From positions 1 to 64,000 of the forward strand of contig NZ_BAAAYO010000015.1 of assembly GCF_039536325.1 (NCBI RefSeq): a stretch of 64,000 bases of DNA, written 5' to 3'. The position numbers were made by a program, and so were the translations under genes. Positions 16,368-25,540 of this stretch are shown piece by piece (position 1 is the first letter of the stretch; every line of letters starts with the position of its first letter). Source of the stretch: Paenibacillus_AB hodogayensis (lineage in GTDB: Bacteria > Bacillota > Bacilli > Paenibacillales > NBRC-103111). The notes beneath the pieces were generated by a model. It saw only the letters and a program-made list of their open reading frames with translations, did not search any database and was not told where the DNA came from.

Positions 16368-18098
16368 TTATTGCTTCAACGTCTTCACCAGACGCTTGGC
16401 TTCCCCTGTAGGGGTTTGAATCGACTCGTAAATTTTCAGCGTCAGCGGCCATTCCATCTGATCCGTACGCAAGTTTTGGAATACGACGTACTGCGATCCG
16501 CTGATCAGCTTGTTCATGCCGGTAAACGGCAGCGTCTCCGAAGCGATCATCCGGCCCATCGTATCGTGCAGCTCGATCTTCATATTGGCGGAGCTCGGGT
16601 CGGCGACAACGTCGTCTACCGTCGTAATATCGACATCCAATTTCAGCTTGTAGGAAAAAGTGCCCGTCGCGGTTCCTTGAATGTTCATAGCCCAAAGGTT
16701 CAGCTTTACGTTGTAAGGGTAGAACGAAAGCGTATTTTCGTCCTCGCTCTTCTGTTCCACAACGGCCGTCTTGAAGCCACCAATCGGAATGTTGTAAGGA
16801 GCGACGGTTTGATTGTCCTGCAGCTTCATCAGCAAATTGTCACCCTTTTCCGTGGAAGGAACGGCGAACGAATAGTTGATGATGTAAGACAGCTTGGGCG
16901 CAAGTTGCTGAACAGCCGTGTTCTGCCGAGTACCCGTATACCGGTAGCCTTCGGCATTGGTCAGCTCGGTCTGGAAGGCCGGCAGCGGTACAGGACGTTC
17001 TCCGGTATTGTTGACCAGAAACTTGGCGATGATGGTATTATAGCCGGAAGATTCGGATTCGTTCATGCTCAGATCGACAAGCGATATGCTCGTCTCTTTA
17101 TCGATCAGCTTGTTCAGCGGATCGAACACGATCCGGTCGCGAAGTTTGTAAGGGGGCAGGCTGCCGATATCGATCGTATCTTTTTTCGGCAAAGCGATGT
17201 TAAGCCGTCCTACGGTATACGAATCGACAGTCGGCGTATTGTTCGCCCCGAGCTGTACGAACGATTCCGGGGTCAGAATGTTCAGGCTGTTCAGGACGGC
17301 ATTGTTCTCCGTCAGGATGCCGTAATGAATATATTTTTTCTCGCCAGGCTTCAGCTGCACGTCTTTCTCGGCCCGTTGGCCGGGGTACGAACGCGTATCC
17401 GACTTGCCGTCTACCCGGAAATCCGGCACCGTCTCCGTACGGTCCCCTGTATTTTCCGCGATGAAGGTAATGACCGTAACCGGACCTTGCGGCGTCTTTT
17501 CATTGACCAAAGTTACGGGAGCGTATTGCAGCGCTTCGGATTGGACGGACAGCTTAAACGGCTCACCCCATTGCTTGATCTCTGCCCCCGTCAAGGCGGA
17601 ATCGCTGCCCCCCCAGACGATATTCGCGACCGGGACGGTCAGCACAGCCGTTTCCTTTTTGGGATATACATATTCGTCTACATCAACCCACGACAGATCG
17701 GTTAATGCAGTCGCATCTCCGTCCAGCGTGAGCATATAGCTGAGATCGATTTTTTCTTTCGGTTGAATCGATTTGGCATTGGCGGCGCTCGGCTGGAGCG
17801 TGTATTCAACGCCTGCGGCCGTCTTGACTCTCAGCTCGTAGTCCGGCACCCTTGTAATCTTGCCGGCTTCGTTGTACAGTCGTACGACCGCGCCGATGCG
17901 GGTCGTATCTTTAATGCGCTCGCTAGTGACGCTTTTCACGTCTGCGGAGATGAGTGCGGTGAGCCTATAAGGTCCGGCTATGCCTGTGCTCAGAGCCGTT
18001 TCAGGTCCTGCCGCAAGAATGGCTGCCGGGGATGCGGTCATAATGAGAGAGACGCTTAATACGGCGACGGTCAACGATTTCTTCCAAGTTCGGTTCAA
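16368..18098 (-). CDS. Secreted repeat protein of unknown function, RND operon
   Basis: A 576-residue protein with an N-terminal signal peptide (about residues 4-30: positively charged RTWKK, then a hydrophobic stretch ending AAILAAG), predicted to be exported. The body shows at least three related beta-rich segments at about residues 68-125, 209-260 and 357-412, each with an NTG/NEAG turn, a P-x-F/Y pair and a K/QPxEKxxxxY-type end; a fourth weaker one lies near 480-540. This pattern resembles Ig-like extracellular domains. I do not recognise the family. The start is TTG 18098, with GGAGGAA seven bases before it and 16 bases after the adaptor gene; an ATG-like start further upstream would overlap that gene. 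Co-transcription with the RND pump suggests an accessory or cell-envelope role. Confidence 0.75.
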   Translation of the reverse strand: MNRTWKKSLTVAVLSVSLIMTASPAAILAAGPETALSTGIAGPYRLTALISADVKSVTSERIKDTTRIGAVVRLYNEAGKITRVPDYELRVKTAAGVEYTLQPSAANAKSIQPKEKIDLSYMLTLDGDATALTDLSWVDVDEYVYPKKETAVLTVPVANIVWGGSDSALTGAEIKQWGEPFKLSVQSEALQYAPVTLVNEKTPQGPVTVITFIAENTGDRTETVPDFRVDGKSDTRSYPGQRAEKDVQLKPGEKKYIHYGILTENNAVLNSLNILTPESFVQLGANNTPTVDSYTVGRLNIALPKKDTIDIGSLPPYKLRDRIVFDPLNKLIDKETSISLVDLSMNESESSGYNTIIAKFLVNNTGERPVPLPAFQTELTNAEGYRYTGTRQNTAVQQLAPKLSYIINYSFAVPSTEKGDNLLMKLQDNQTVAPYNIPIGGFKTAVVEQKSEDENTLSFYPYNVKLNLWAMNIQGTATGTFSYKLKLDVDITTVDDVVADPSSANMKIELHDTMGRMIASETLPFTGMNKLISGSQYVVFQNLRTDQMEWPLTLKIYESIQTPTGEAKRLVKTLKQ

Positions 18099-18114
18099 AG
18101 AAGTTCCTCCGTTC

Positions 18115-19380
18115 TTATTTCGATTCCGCAAGCTTCACTTTTTCTTTATCCTTCAACTGATTTTGGCCAGATACGACAAGCTGCTCTCCTTCTTTGACGC
18201 CGGAGATGATTTCTTGGTTCAATTCGTTGAGTCGTCCGAGCTCGACTTTCCGTTTCTCTACCGTGTCGCCTACAAGAACGAACACGAAAGTATCACCGGA
18301 TTCGCGCACAATGGAAAGCGTCGGAACGGTAAGAACAACCTGCTCCTGCTCGGTAGTAAGCTGTACCTGCACTTTCGTGCCCGGCTTAAGCGCGCCGTTC
18401 GGATTGGCGATCTCCAGCTCCAGTTCATACGATTTGCTTTGGGCATCCATCGATTGGGACAAATATTTGATCGGCGCTTTCGCCTTCTCGGCGCTGCCGG
18501 ATACGTAATAAACGAGTTCCTGCTTGCCTCGCACCAGCTTGGCGGAGCTTTCCGTCAGTTGGGCTTTGATCAGAATCGGGTCCAACTGCTGCAGATGGCC
18601 GATTTTGGTGCCGGGCTGCACGGTCATGCCGACGACGACCGGCAGCTCCGTCAAAATACCGGATACCGGAGCTTTAATGTCCAGATTGGCGATGCTCCGA
18701 TCCAACTCCTTCATGGACAAGGAAGCGGACTGCACCTGCGTCTCCAGCGCCGACAACGCATCTGTCGTTTCCAGCGTTTTTTGTTTCTGCTTGAGCAGGT
18801 CCAGATCGAGCGTCTGGTTTTTCCAAGCGGTTTCCGTCTGCTCCAGCTGCTGCTTCGTAATCAAACCCTGATCGTAGTCGTTTCTTGCTTTATTGTACGT
18901 CTTGGTGATATCCTGCAAAGCTTGCTCCATTTTTTTGACCCCATTGGCCATTTCCGTTTTGCTGTCGGTAAAATCTTTTTTGGCTTTGGTCAAAGCTTGC
19001 TGGCTGCTTTGCAATTGGAGCGCGACTTTATCTTTTTGCAGCTTCATGTCAACCGGATCCAACCGGGCGATGACGTCGCCAGCATTGACCTGGTCGCCCC
19101 GTTTCACGGTAAGCTCCTTCACGTCTCCGCCCGCCTTCGCGATGACATCAAGCTGGGTGGCGGCCACTACATCGGCAATTTGCTCCAAAGGCTCGCCGAT
19201 TTTTTGCTTGGCCAGCGGTTGCACCTTAACGCTCTTGATCGTCTGCTCTTGGGCGGCCGCCGGGGCAGCTTCCTTGCCGCCCGTCGTGCAGCCGGCTGCG
19301 ACGGCTACAGTCAGTACAAGCGCTGCGGCGATCTTGGCGCCGCTCCTGAACGATTTTCTTTTCAATCGGGATTGTCTCAT
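18115..19380 (-). CDS. RND efflux adaptor lipoprotein (HlyD/MFP family)
   Basis: Membrane-fusion-type subunit of an RND pump. The signal peptide ends in a lipobox VAAGC with Cys31, so it should be a lipoprotein on the outer face of the membrane. A biotinyl-lipoyl half (VIAKAGGDVKELTVKRGDQVNAGDVIARLD), a long helical hairpin with coiled-coil character (about 115-235), the second lipoyl half (IKAPVSGILTELPVVVGM) and a C-terminal beta-barrel region follow in the usual order. 421 residues. It sits 132 bases after the RND gene and 16 bases before the secreted repeat protein. Gram-positive bacteria lack an outer membrane channel, so it probably works with the pump alone, as near SwrC-type systems. 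Confidence 0.88.
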   Translation of the reverse strand: MRQSRLKRKSFRSGAKIAAALVLTVAVAAGCTTGGKEAAPAAAQEQTIKSVKVQPLAKQKIGEPLEQIADVVAATQLDVIAKAGGDVKELTVKRGDQVNAGDVIARLDPVDMKLQKDKVALQLQSSQQALTKAKKDFTDSKTEMANGVKKMEQALQDITKTYNKARNDYDQGLITKQQLEQTETAWKNQTLDLDLLKQKQKTLETTDALSALETQVQSASLSMKELDRSIANLDIKAPVSGILTELPVVVGMTVQPGTKIGHLQQLDPILIKAQLTESSAKLVRGKQELVYYVSGSAEKAKAPIKYLSQSMDAQSKSYELELEIANPNGALKPGTKVQVQLTTEQEQVVLTVPTLSIVRESGDTFVFVLVGDTVEKRKVELGRLNELNQEIISGVKEGEQLVVSGQNQLKDKEKVKLAESK

Positions 19381-19512
19381 CTTCGCCTATGCTCCTTTAT
19401 TCTGGTACCCAATGGCGCAGCTCCATACCCCTTCTAAGGACCGGCAGCCTGAAGATTCCGAGAACGGAACCAGCTCCTTTGCGCCATTGTGTACGAGTAC
19501 GTTTCGTCAAGA

Positions 19513-22500
19513 TTAGATTGCGGGTTCCTTCACGGCGGAAGCTTTATTCTTATTGATTTTCCGCGAGCGGCGGACGAACAGCAGCTCGTAGATGATCGGA
19601 ACGACTACCAGCGTGAGCACGGTAGACGTCGTGAGGCCGCCGATAACGACAACGGCCAGACCTTTGGAAATGACCGTCCCCTTGGACAAACCGAGCGCCA
19701 GCGGCATCAAGGCCATAATGGTCGCACCGGCAGTCATGATGATCGGTCTGAGGCGCGTAACGCCTCCCTCGATCAAGGCATCGCGTACGGTGTAATCGTG
19801 ATCGCGCAGCTGTTGGACGCGGTCGATCAGAACGATGGCGTTCGTGACGACGATACCGATTAGCATGAGGAACCCGATCAAAGACGTAATGTTGAGCGAT
19901 TCCCCGGTGACGAGCAAACCGAGCAGTCCGCCGATAGCGGCGAGCGGCAGGGAGAACAAGATCGCGAACGGGGCGCGAGCGTTTCCGAATGCCAATACCA
20001 TGACGAGATATACGATAAAGATCGATGCGCCCATAGCCATGAACATTTGGCCAAAGCTTTCGTTAATATCGTCGGACACCCCGGATACTTCACGGCTGAC
20101 GCCTGTCGGCAGTTCCACCTGATCCAGCGCGGCGGATACTTTGGCGCTCACTCCGCCTTTATTCGCGCTGTCGATTTTGGCCGTTACTTTGACGACTTGC
20201 ATTTGTTTCTCGCGGCCGATGCTGACCGGAGCGTCGATCTCGCTTACTTTGGCGATATCCTTCAGATCGATCGTCGTGCCGAGCGGAGTACCGATCGGAA
20301 TATTTTCCAAATCTTTCAGCGAACTCTTAAACGATTTGTCCATCTCAAGCTTGGTATTGTAGGTGACATTGTCAAACTTGATGTCTCCCAGATCTTCTTT
20401 GCGCGTCCACTTATGAACCGCGTCCATCACTTGAGCGGAGCTGACTCCGTACACCCTGGCTTTGTTCGGATCTACGGTAACTTCCACTTCCATCTTGGAT
20501 TCACCGAGACTGTCCTTGATCTCGATCAGTTCAGGGAACGATTGCATCTTCTCCTTGATCAGCGCTGAGGCCTGCTTCAGGTTCAGCAGATCGTCGCCCT
20601 TCAAGGCATAGGAGAAATCCGTCCCGCCTCCGCCGTCGCCACCGAACGAAATAAGCTGGCCCTCAACTTTGGAGCCCTTCGGCATATCGTCCAGGAAAAG
20701 CTGCTTGTATTCCTTCATAGCGTCTTTGGCTTTGACTGTCTTGCTTACTTCCGTAAACACCGTCGATTTATAAGGAACCCGATCGGTACCGAAATCATAA
20801 CCGACAAGCGCCTCTACATACGTAAACTTCGGATTGCCGGCGTTGTCCTTGGCTGTTCTTAACATTTCTTCGATCCGCTTCATTTGCGCATCCATCGTCT
20901 GGATCGACGTTTCGCGCGGCATTTGCAGCGTAAAGATCATTTGACGGTCGGCTTCGCTTTCCGGCATGAACGCGGAGGCTAGCTGAGGTACGACCAGAAT
21001 TAAAGTAAGTACGAATAATACGGCGGATAAGAGCAGCGTTTTGATACGATTGTTGAGCGTCCAGATGAGCATCGATTTGTAAGACTTCGTCATCTTGCCA
21101 ACTTTATGTTCATCATGAAACGGTATATTTTTTTGCCGCAGCACGAGCAGCTTCGCCAACATCGGGATAACCGTCAAAGCTACTACGAGCGAGGACAGCA
21201 GCGCGCATGCGAGCGTCAGCGCGAATGGGCGGAACACTTCCCCGACTACGCCGCCGACGAAGGCAATCGGCGCGAATACGCCGACCGTTGTAATCGTCGA
21301 AGAGGTAATAGCCGACGATACTTGCTTCGTAGCCAGCTTAATAACCGATTCATTGCGCTCTTGCGCTTTTTGCAGCTGACTGTAAATGTTCTCGATAACG
21401 ACAATGCTATCGTCGACGACCCTGCCCACGGCGATCGCCATCCCGCCGAGCGTCATAATATTAAGCGATATATCCAAACCGGACATAAATAATAGCGTAA
21501 TGAGGATCGACAGCGGAATCGATACGAGTACGATAATCGTCATCCTTATGTTGCGCAGGAAAATGAGGATCATCAGTGAGGCAAGAATGGCGCCCAATCC
21601 GCCTTCGCGCACCATACCGTCAATGGAATGCTTGATATCGGTAGCAGCGTTGTAGATAGAGTGGAATTTGATATTCGGCAGCATCTTGTGCCAGTTCTCG
21701 ATGAGTTTATCCGCCGCGTTGCCGAACTCTACCGCGTTGGCGTCCTTCGTCTTGTACAAGTGAATTCCGATCGCCGGTTTATTGTCCAGACGGGCGATAA
21801 ACGGCGCTTCCGTAATAGAGGTTACACGGGCGATCTGCTTCAGCAGCAAGGTTTCGCCGTTGGCAGTCGTCATCGGCATATTCTCGAGATTATAGACTGT
21901 GTCGATCTTCCCTTTGACCCGGACCATCTCGTTGCGTCCGTCAAACTCCACCGAACCGGCGGGACTCGACAACAGAGCGGCTTGGATCATGCCCGAAACC
22001 GTCGTCGGCGTCAAGCCGTATTGCTTCAGTGCATTGGCGTCCATCTTGATCGACATCTGCGCTTCCTGGTTGCCGATCGAGTCGACGTGGTCCGTGCCTT
22101 GAATACCGTTGAAGCCCGGCAAAATAATGTCCTTGTAGATTTTGTCCAGCTCGGTCTGATTCATCCCGTTCTCGCCGTACACCGCCATGTAATAAACGGG
22201 CTGGGAAGCAAAACCGAATGTCATTACCTTGGGTTTCTCCGCGCTTTGCGGAAGCTTGACGTTCGCAACCAAGCTTTCAATATCCTTCTTGGCGTCGTCC
22301 AATTTGACGCTCTGCTCCAGTTCGACGACGATCTGGGAGTAGTTGTCGGCCGAAGACGACGTCAAGTTTTTCAACCCTTTGACGCCGGTCAGCGATTTTT
22401 CCAACGGTTTGGTCACCTGGTCCAATACGTCCTGGGGAGGCGCATTATACTGGGTATTGACCATCACCACGGGAAACGAAATATCGGGCATGCTTTCCAC

Positions 22501-22602
22501 TTTCAACGTACCTGCGGAATAGATGCCCCCAACGGTCAGCAGCAATACCAAAATAATGACCGCCGCAATGTTTTTCATAGAAAAATCGGTCATGCGATTC
22601 AT
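19513..22602 (-). CDS. RND-family transporter (SwrC/AcrB-like)
   Basis: A 1029-residue proton-driven pump with 12 predicted transmembrane helices: TM1 at about residues 10-30, a large extracytoplasmic loop, helices 2-6 at about 335-535, a second large loop, and helices 8-12 at the C terminus. The TM4 relay motif GGMAIAVGRVVDDSIVVIEN carries the paired aspartates. Closest recognised relative by character is B. subtilis SwrC (YerP), which handles surfactin; the real substrate is unknown. ATG 22602 follows GGGAGGGATG. First gene of a three-gene operon (pump, adaptor, secreted protein) that is not present at this locus in B. subtilis. Confidence 0.9.
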   Translation of the reverse strand: MNRMTDFSMKNIAAVIILVLLLTVGGIYSAGTLKVESMPDISFPVVMVNTQYNAPPQDVLDQVTKPLEKSLTGVKGLKNLTSSSADNYSQIVVELEQSVKLDDAKKDIESLVANVKLPQSAEKPKVMTFGFASQPVYYMAVYGENGMNQTELDKIYKDIILPGFNGIQGTDHVDSIGNQEAQMSIKMDANALKQYGLTPTTVSGMIQAALLSSPAGSVEFDGRNEMVRVKGKIDTVYNLENMPMTTANGETLLLKQIARVTSITEAPFIARLDNKPAIGIHLYKTKDANAVEFGNAADKLIENWHKMLPNIKFHSIYNAATDIKHSIDGMVREGGLGAILASLMILIFLRNIRMTIIVLVSIPLSILITLLFMSGLDISLNIMTLGGMAIAVGRVVDDSIVVIENIYSQLQKAQERNESVIKLATKQVSSAITSSTITTVGVFAPIAFVGGVVGEVFRPFALTLACALLSSLVVALTVIPMLAKLLVLRQKNIPFHDEHKVGKMTKSYKSMLIWTLNNRIKTLLLSAVLFVLTLILVVPQLASAFMPESEADRQMIFTLQMPRETSIQTMDAQMKRIEEMLRTAKDNAGNPKFTYVEALVGYDFGTDRVPYKSTVFTEVSKTVKAKDAMKEYKQLFLDDMPKGSKVEGQLISFGGDGGGGTDFSYALKGDDLLNLKQASALIKEKMQSFPELIEIKDSLGESKMEVEVTVDPNKARVYGVSSAQVMDAVHKWTRKEDLGDIKFDNVTYNTKLEMDKSFKSSLKDLENIPIGTPLGTTIDLKDIAKVSEIDAPVSIGREKQMQVVKVTAKIDSANKGGVSAKVSAALDQVELPTGVSREVSGVSDDINESFGQMFMAMGASIFIVYLVMVLAFGNARAPFAILFSLPLAAIGGLLGLLVTGESLNITSLIGFLMLIGIVVTNAIVLIDRVQQLRDHDYTVRDALIEGGVTRLRPIIMTAGATIMALMPLALGLSKGTVISKGLAVVVIGGLTTSTVLTLVVVPIIYELLFVRRSRKINKNKASAVKEPAI

Positions 22603-22834
22603 TCGATTTCATCCCTCCCATACGAAACTTGCTTTTTCTTTAGCCGTGCCCCTGTGCCTTACGTCTCAGATATGTATTCCATCCCCTATTCTAAGAGTGA
22701 AGCGGTCGAACCAAAAGAGGCTGGGGACTGTTGTTGCACCTAGACCTAAGACCGGGATTCCCCCTTCCGCCTTCTATTTTTACGCAGCTTGTCCACCGTG
22801 GTTTCAGACGCTTTCATAGACAAGATTTTGGCAC

Positions 22835-22866
22835 AAAAAAGCGGCCCCACACAGGGAGCCGGCTTT
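22835..22866 (-). terminator. Terminator of ftsH
   Basis: Minus-strand stem AAAGC-CGGCTCCC against GGGGCCG-CTTT (one bulge) followed by TTTTTT, 21 bases after the ftsH stop. The 230 bases between it and the RND gene show no ORF; a weak TTGGTT/TAGAAT pair with a short 15-bp spacer is the only promoter-like signal. Confidence 0.75.
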
Positions 22867-22886
22867 CCATCGGGACAAGGACGAGG

Positions 22887-24842
22887 TTACTCGTCCTTTT
22901 TGTCCTCCACTTTCTTCTCTTTGTCAAAATCGAGCTTATTGGCATCAACGCCATTGTTTTGCGTATGGATGTTGATTTTGGGCTCTTCCTGGGAAGAATC
23001 GCCGGAATCCGTCCCCGTAATCGAGCCTTTCTCAAGCAACTCGATAATTTGGTCTTTGTCAAGCGTCTCCCGCTCGAGCAAAGCGTTGGCAACCAGGTGA
23101 ACCTGTTCGCTGTGCTTTTGCAAAATTTCTTTCGCCCGCTCGTAGCAAGAGCGAATGATTTGCTGCATTTCCTTGTCGATCTCGTAAGCGATGGCGTCGC
23201 TGTAGTTCTGATCGTGACCGATATCGCGGCCCAGGAATACCTGACCTTGCGAATTGCCAAACTGCATAGGGCCGAGCTTGTCGCTCATCCCGTATTCGAC
23301 AATCATGCTGCGGGCCATAGCCGTCGCTTTTTTGAAATCGTCGTAAGCTCCCGTACCGATTTCTCCGATGAACATCTCCTCGGAGACGCGTCCGCCCAAC
23401 AGACCCGTAATCCGGTCCAGCAGCTCGGACTTGGTAGCCAACAGCCGGTCCTCGCCTTCCTTCGGAATGCTGAGCACGTAGCCGCCCGCACGACCGCGCG
23501 GAATGATCGTTACCTTATGCACGACGTCGGCATGCCGCTCGTAGTACCCGATAATCGCATGGCCGGCCTCGTGGAAGGCGATCGTCTTTTTCTCGCGATC
23601 GCTGACTACCCGGCTCTTCTTCTGCACGCCGACGATGACCCGGTCGAACGCTTCCTCGACCTCGTCCATCGAGATGTCTTTGCGGTTGCGCCGCGCCGCG
23701 ATCAGCGCCGCTTCGTTCAGCAAGTTCTCCAGATCGGCTCCGCTGAAGCCGGTCGTATAGCGTGCCAGCGAATCGAGCCTGACGTCTTTGTTAAGCGGTT
23801 TGTTGCGGGAATGCACTTTGAGTACGGCTTCGCGTCCTTTGACATCCGGACGGTCTACGGTAATTTGACGGTCAAACCGTCCAGGACGCAGCAAGGCCGG
23901 GTCCAAAATATCGGCACGGTTCGTCGCCGCAATAATAATGATACCTTCGTTGGCGCCAAAGCCGTCCATCTCGACGAGGAGCTGATTGAGCGTTTGCTCC
24001 CGCTCGTCATGGCCGCCGCCCAAGCCGGCACCGCGCTGGCGTCCGACCGCATCGATTTCGTCGATAAAGATGATGCAAGGCGAGTTTTTCTTGGCGTTCT
24101 CGAACAGATCGCGTACGCGGGATGCCCCGACGCCGACGAACATTTCCACGAAGTCGGAACCGCTTATGCTGAAAAACGGTACGCCCGCTTCGCCGGCAAC
24201 AGCACGAGCCAGCAGCGTTTTACCGGTTCCCGGAGGTCCGACAAGCAAAACGCCTTTCGGAATCCGCGCGCCAAGCGCCGCAAACTTCCGCGGATCCTTC
24301 AAAAACTCGACGACCTCGACGAGCTCTTGCTTCTCCTCGTCTGCGCCCGCCACATCATCGAAGGTGACCCGTTTCTTCTCTTCATTATAAAGGCGTGCCC
24401 GGCTCTTGCCGAAGTTCATCACCTTACCGCCGCCGCCTTGCGCTTGATTGAGCAAGAAGAAGAACAGAATGAAGATGATAACGAACGGAATGATCGACGT
24501 CAGGAACGTAATCCAGACGTTGTCCCCCTCCATCTTCTCATGGACTTCCTTCGTAATGTTGCTCTGCTCAAGCAACTCGATGACTCGGGGATCGAATGGA
24601 GCATGCGTCTCAAAGAGCGGCTTGTCTGTACTTGATTGCTTGAACTTGCCTCGGATCAAGTACGTGTAGCCGTCGAATTTCACCGCTACTTCTTCGATAT
24701 TGTTATTTTTCAATTCCTCACGGAATTTGGTGTACGTAATGGTCTGTTTCGTATCATTCTGACTGCTGATGAAATGCACGATCCCGACCGTGACTAAAAA
24801 TATGATCAAATAAAATCCGGTATTACGGATGATTCGATTCAT
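22887..24842 (-). CDS. ftsH: ATP-dependent zinc metalloprotease FtsH
   Basis: Membrane AAA+ protease for quality control of membrane and short-lived regulatory proteins; needed for sporulation in Bacillus. Two transmembrane helices (about residues 9-26 and 110-132) flank an extracytoplasmic domain. Walker A GPPGTGKT at 202-209, Walker B IIFIDEIDAVG at about 257-267, second region of homology NRADILDPALLRPGRFDR, and the zinc site HEAGH at 424-428. A charged C-terminal tail ends in DKEKKVEDKKDE. 651 residues. ATG 24842 follows GAGGAGG. Confidence 0.98.
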   Translation of the reverse strand: MNRIIRNTGFYLIIFLVTVGIVHFISSQNDTKQTITYTKFREELKNNNIEEVAVKFDGYTYLIRGKFKQSSTDKPLFETHAPFDPRVIELLEQSNITKEVHEKMEGDNVWITFLTSIIPFVIIFILFFFLLNQAQGGGGKVMNFGKSRARLYNEEKKRVTFDDVAGADEEKQELVEVVEFLKDPRKFAALGARIPKGVLLVGPPGTGKTLLARAVAGEAGVPFFSISGSDFVEMFVGVGASRVRDLFENAKKNSPCIIFIDEIDAVGRQRGAGLGGGHDEREQTLNQLLVEMDGFGANEGIIIIAATNRADILDPALLRPGRFDRQITVDRPDVKGREAVLKVHSRNKPLNKDVRLDSLARYTTGFSGADLENLLNEAALIAARRNRKDISMDEVEEAFDRVIVGVQKKSRVVSDREKKTIAFHEAGHAIIGYYERHADVVHKVTIIPRGRAGGYVLSIPKEGEDRLLATKSELLDRITGLLGGRVSEEMFIGEIGTGAYDDFKKATAMARSMIVEYGMSDKLGPMQFGNSQGQVFLGRDIGHDQNYSDAIAYEIDKEMQQIIRSCYERAKEILQKHSEQVHLVANALLERETLDKDQIIELLEKGSITGTDSGDSSQEEPKINIHTQNNGVDANKLDFDKEKKVEDKKDE

Positions 24843-24932
24843 CCCCTACCTCCTCTCAGGCGACACACGCAACTTATTTTAACACAGCATGTCTGGCGTT
24901 CACAACAAAGCGGAGCGCCACGCGCAGACGGC

Positions 24933-25475
24933 TTACGGCTTGGCGTAAACCTCGCGCTTCAGAATGCCGATATACGGCAAATTCCGATATTTTTCCGCGT
25001 AATCAAGCCCGTATCCGACAACAAATTCATGCGGAAGCGTAAAGCCTTTGTAATCGGGCTCCAACTCGACCGAGCGACCGGCCGGCTTGTCGAATAGCGT
25101 CACGATCGATACGGACAGGGCATTGCGGCGTTCGAGCACATCGATCAGATAGCTTAAGGTAAGCCCGCTGTCGATAATATCCTCTACGATCAGTACGTCG
25201 CGTCCTTCGACCGGAACGTCCAAGTCCTTAATGATTTTGACGACGCCGGAAGACCGGGTCGCCTGCCCGTAACTGGAAACCGCCATAAAATCGATTTCGA
25301 GCGGTATCGTCATTCGTTTCACCAAATCGGACATGAACACGAACGCGCCCTTCAGTACGCAGATCACGAGCGGGTTGCGATTGTCGAAATCTCGGCTTAG
25401 CTGCTCGCCCAGCTCGTTCACCTTGTGCTGAATTTCTTCTTCGGTGAACAGAATGCTTTGAATGTCATTTTGCAA
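24933..25475 (-). CDS. hpt: Hypoxanthine phosphoribosyltransferase
   Basis: Purine salvage: hypoxanthine or guanine plus PRPP to IMP or GMP. The PRPP-binding signature VLIVEDIIDSGLTL is clear, as are VLKGAFVFMSDL, SSYGQATRSSG and the C-terminal FVVGYGLDYAEKYRNLPYIG. 180 residues, full length. Start is TTG 25475 with GGAGGG seven bases before it; no ATG in frame fits. It lies between tilS and ftsH, the order conserved in Firmicutes. Confidence 0.96.
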   Translation of the reverse strand: MQNDIQSILFTEEEIQHKVNELGEQLSRDFDNRNPLVICVLKGAFVFMSDLVKRMTIPLEIDFMAVSSYGQATRSSGVVKIIKDLDVPVEGRDVLIVEDIIDSGLTLSYLIDVLERRNALSVSIVTLFDKPAGRSVELEPDYKGFTLPHEFVVGYGLDYAEKYRNLPYIGILKREVYAKP

Positions 25476-25540
25476 ACATGGACCCTCCTACCCTTATACT
25501 ATGAAAGCATGAATGACCGCATTCTCGGCAGAGCTCGCGC

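Noticed and set aside
19381..19512. Inverted repeat AATGGCGCA/TGCGCCATT between the RND and adaptor genes
   Set aside because: The arms are about 70 bases apart with no T-run; too weak to call a terminator or operator.
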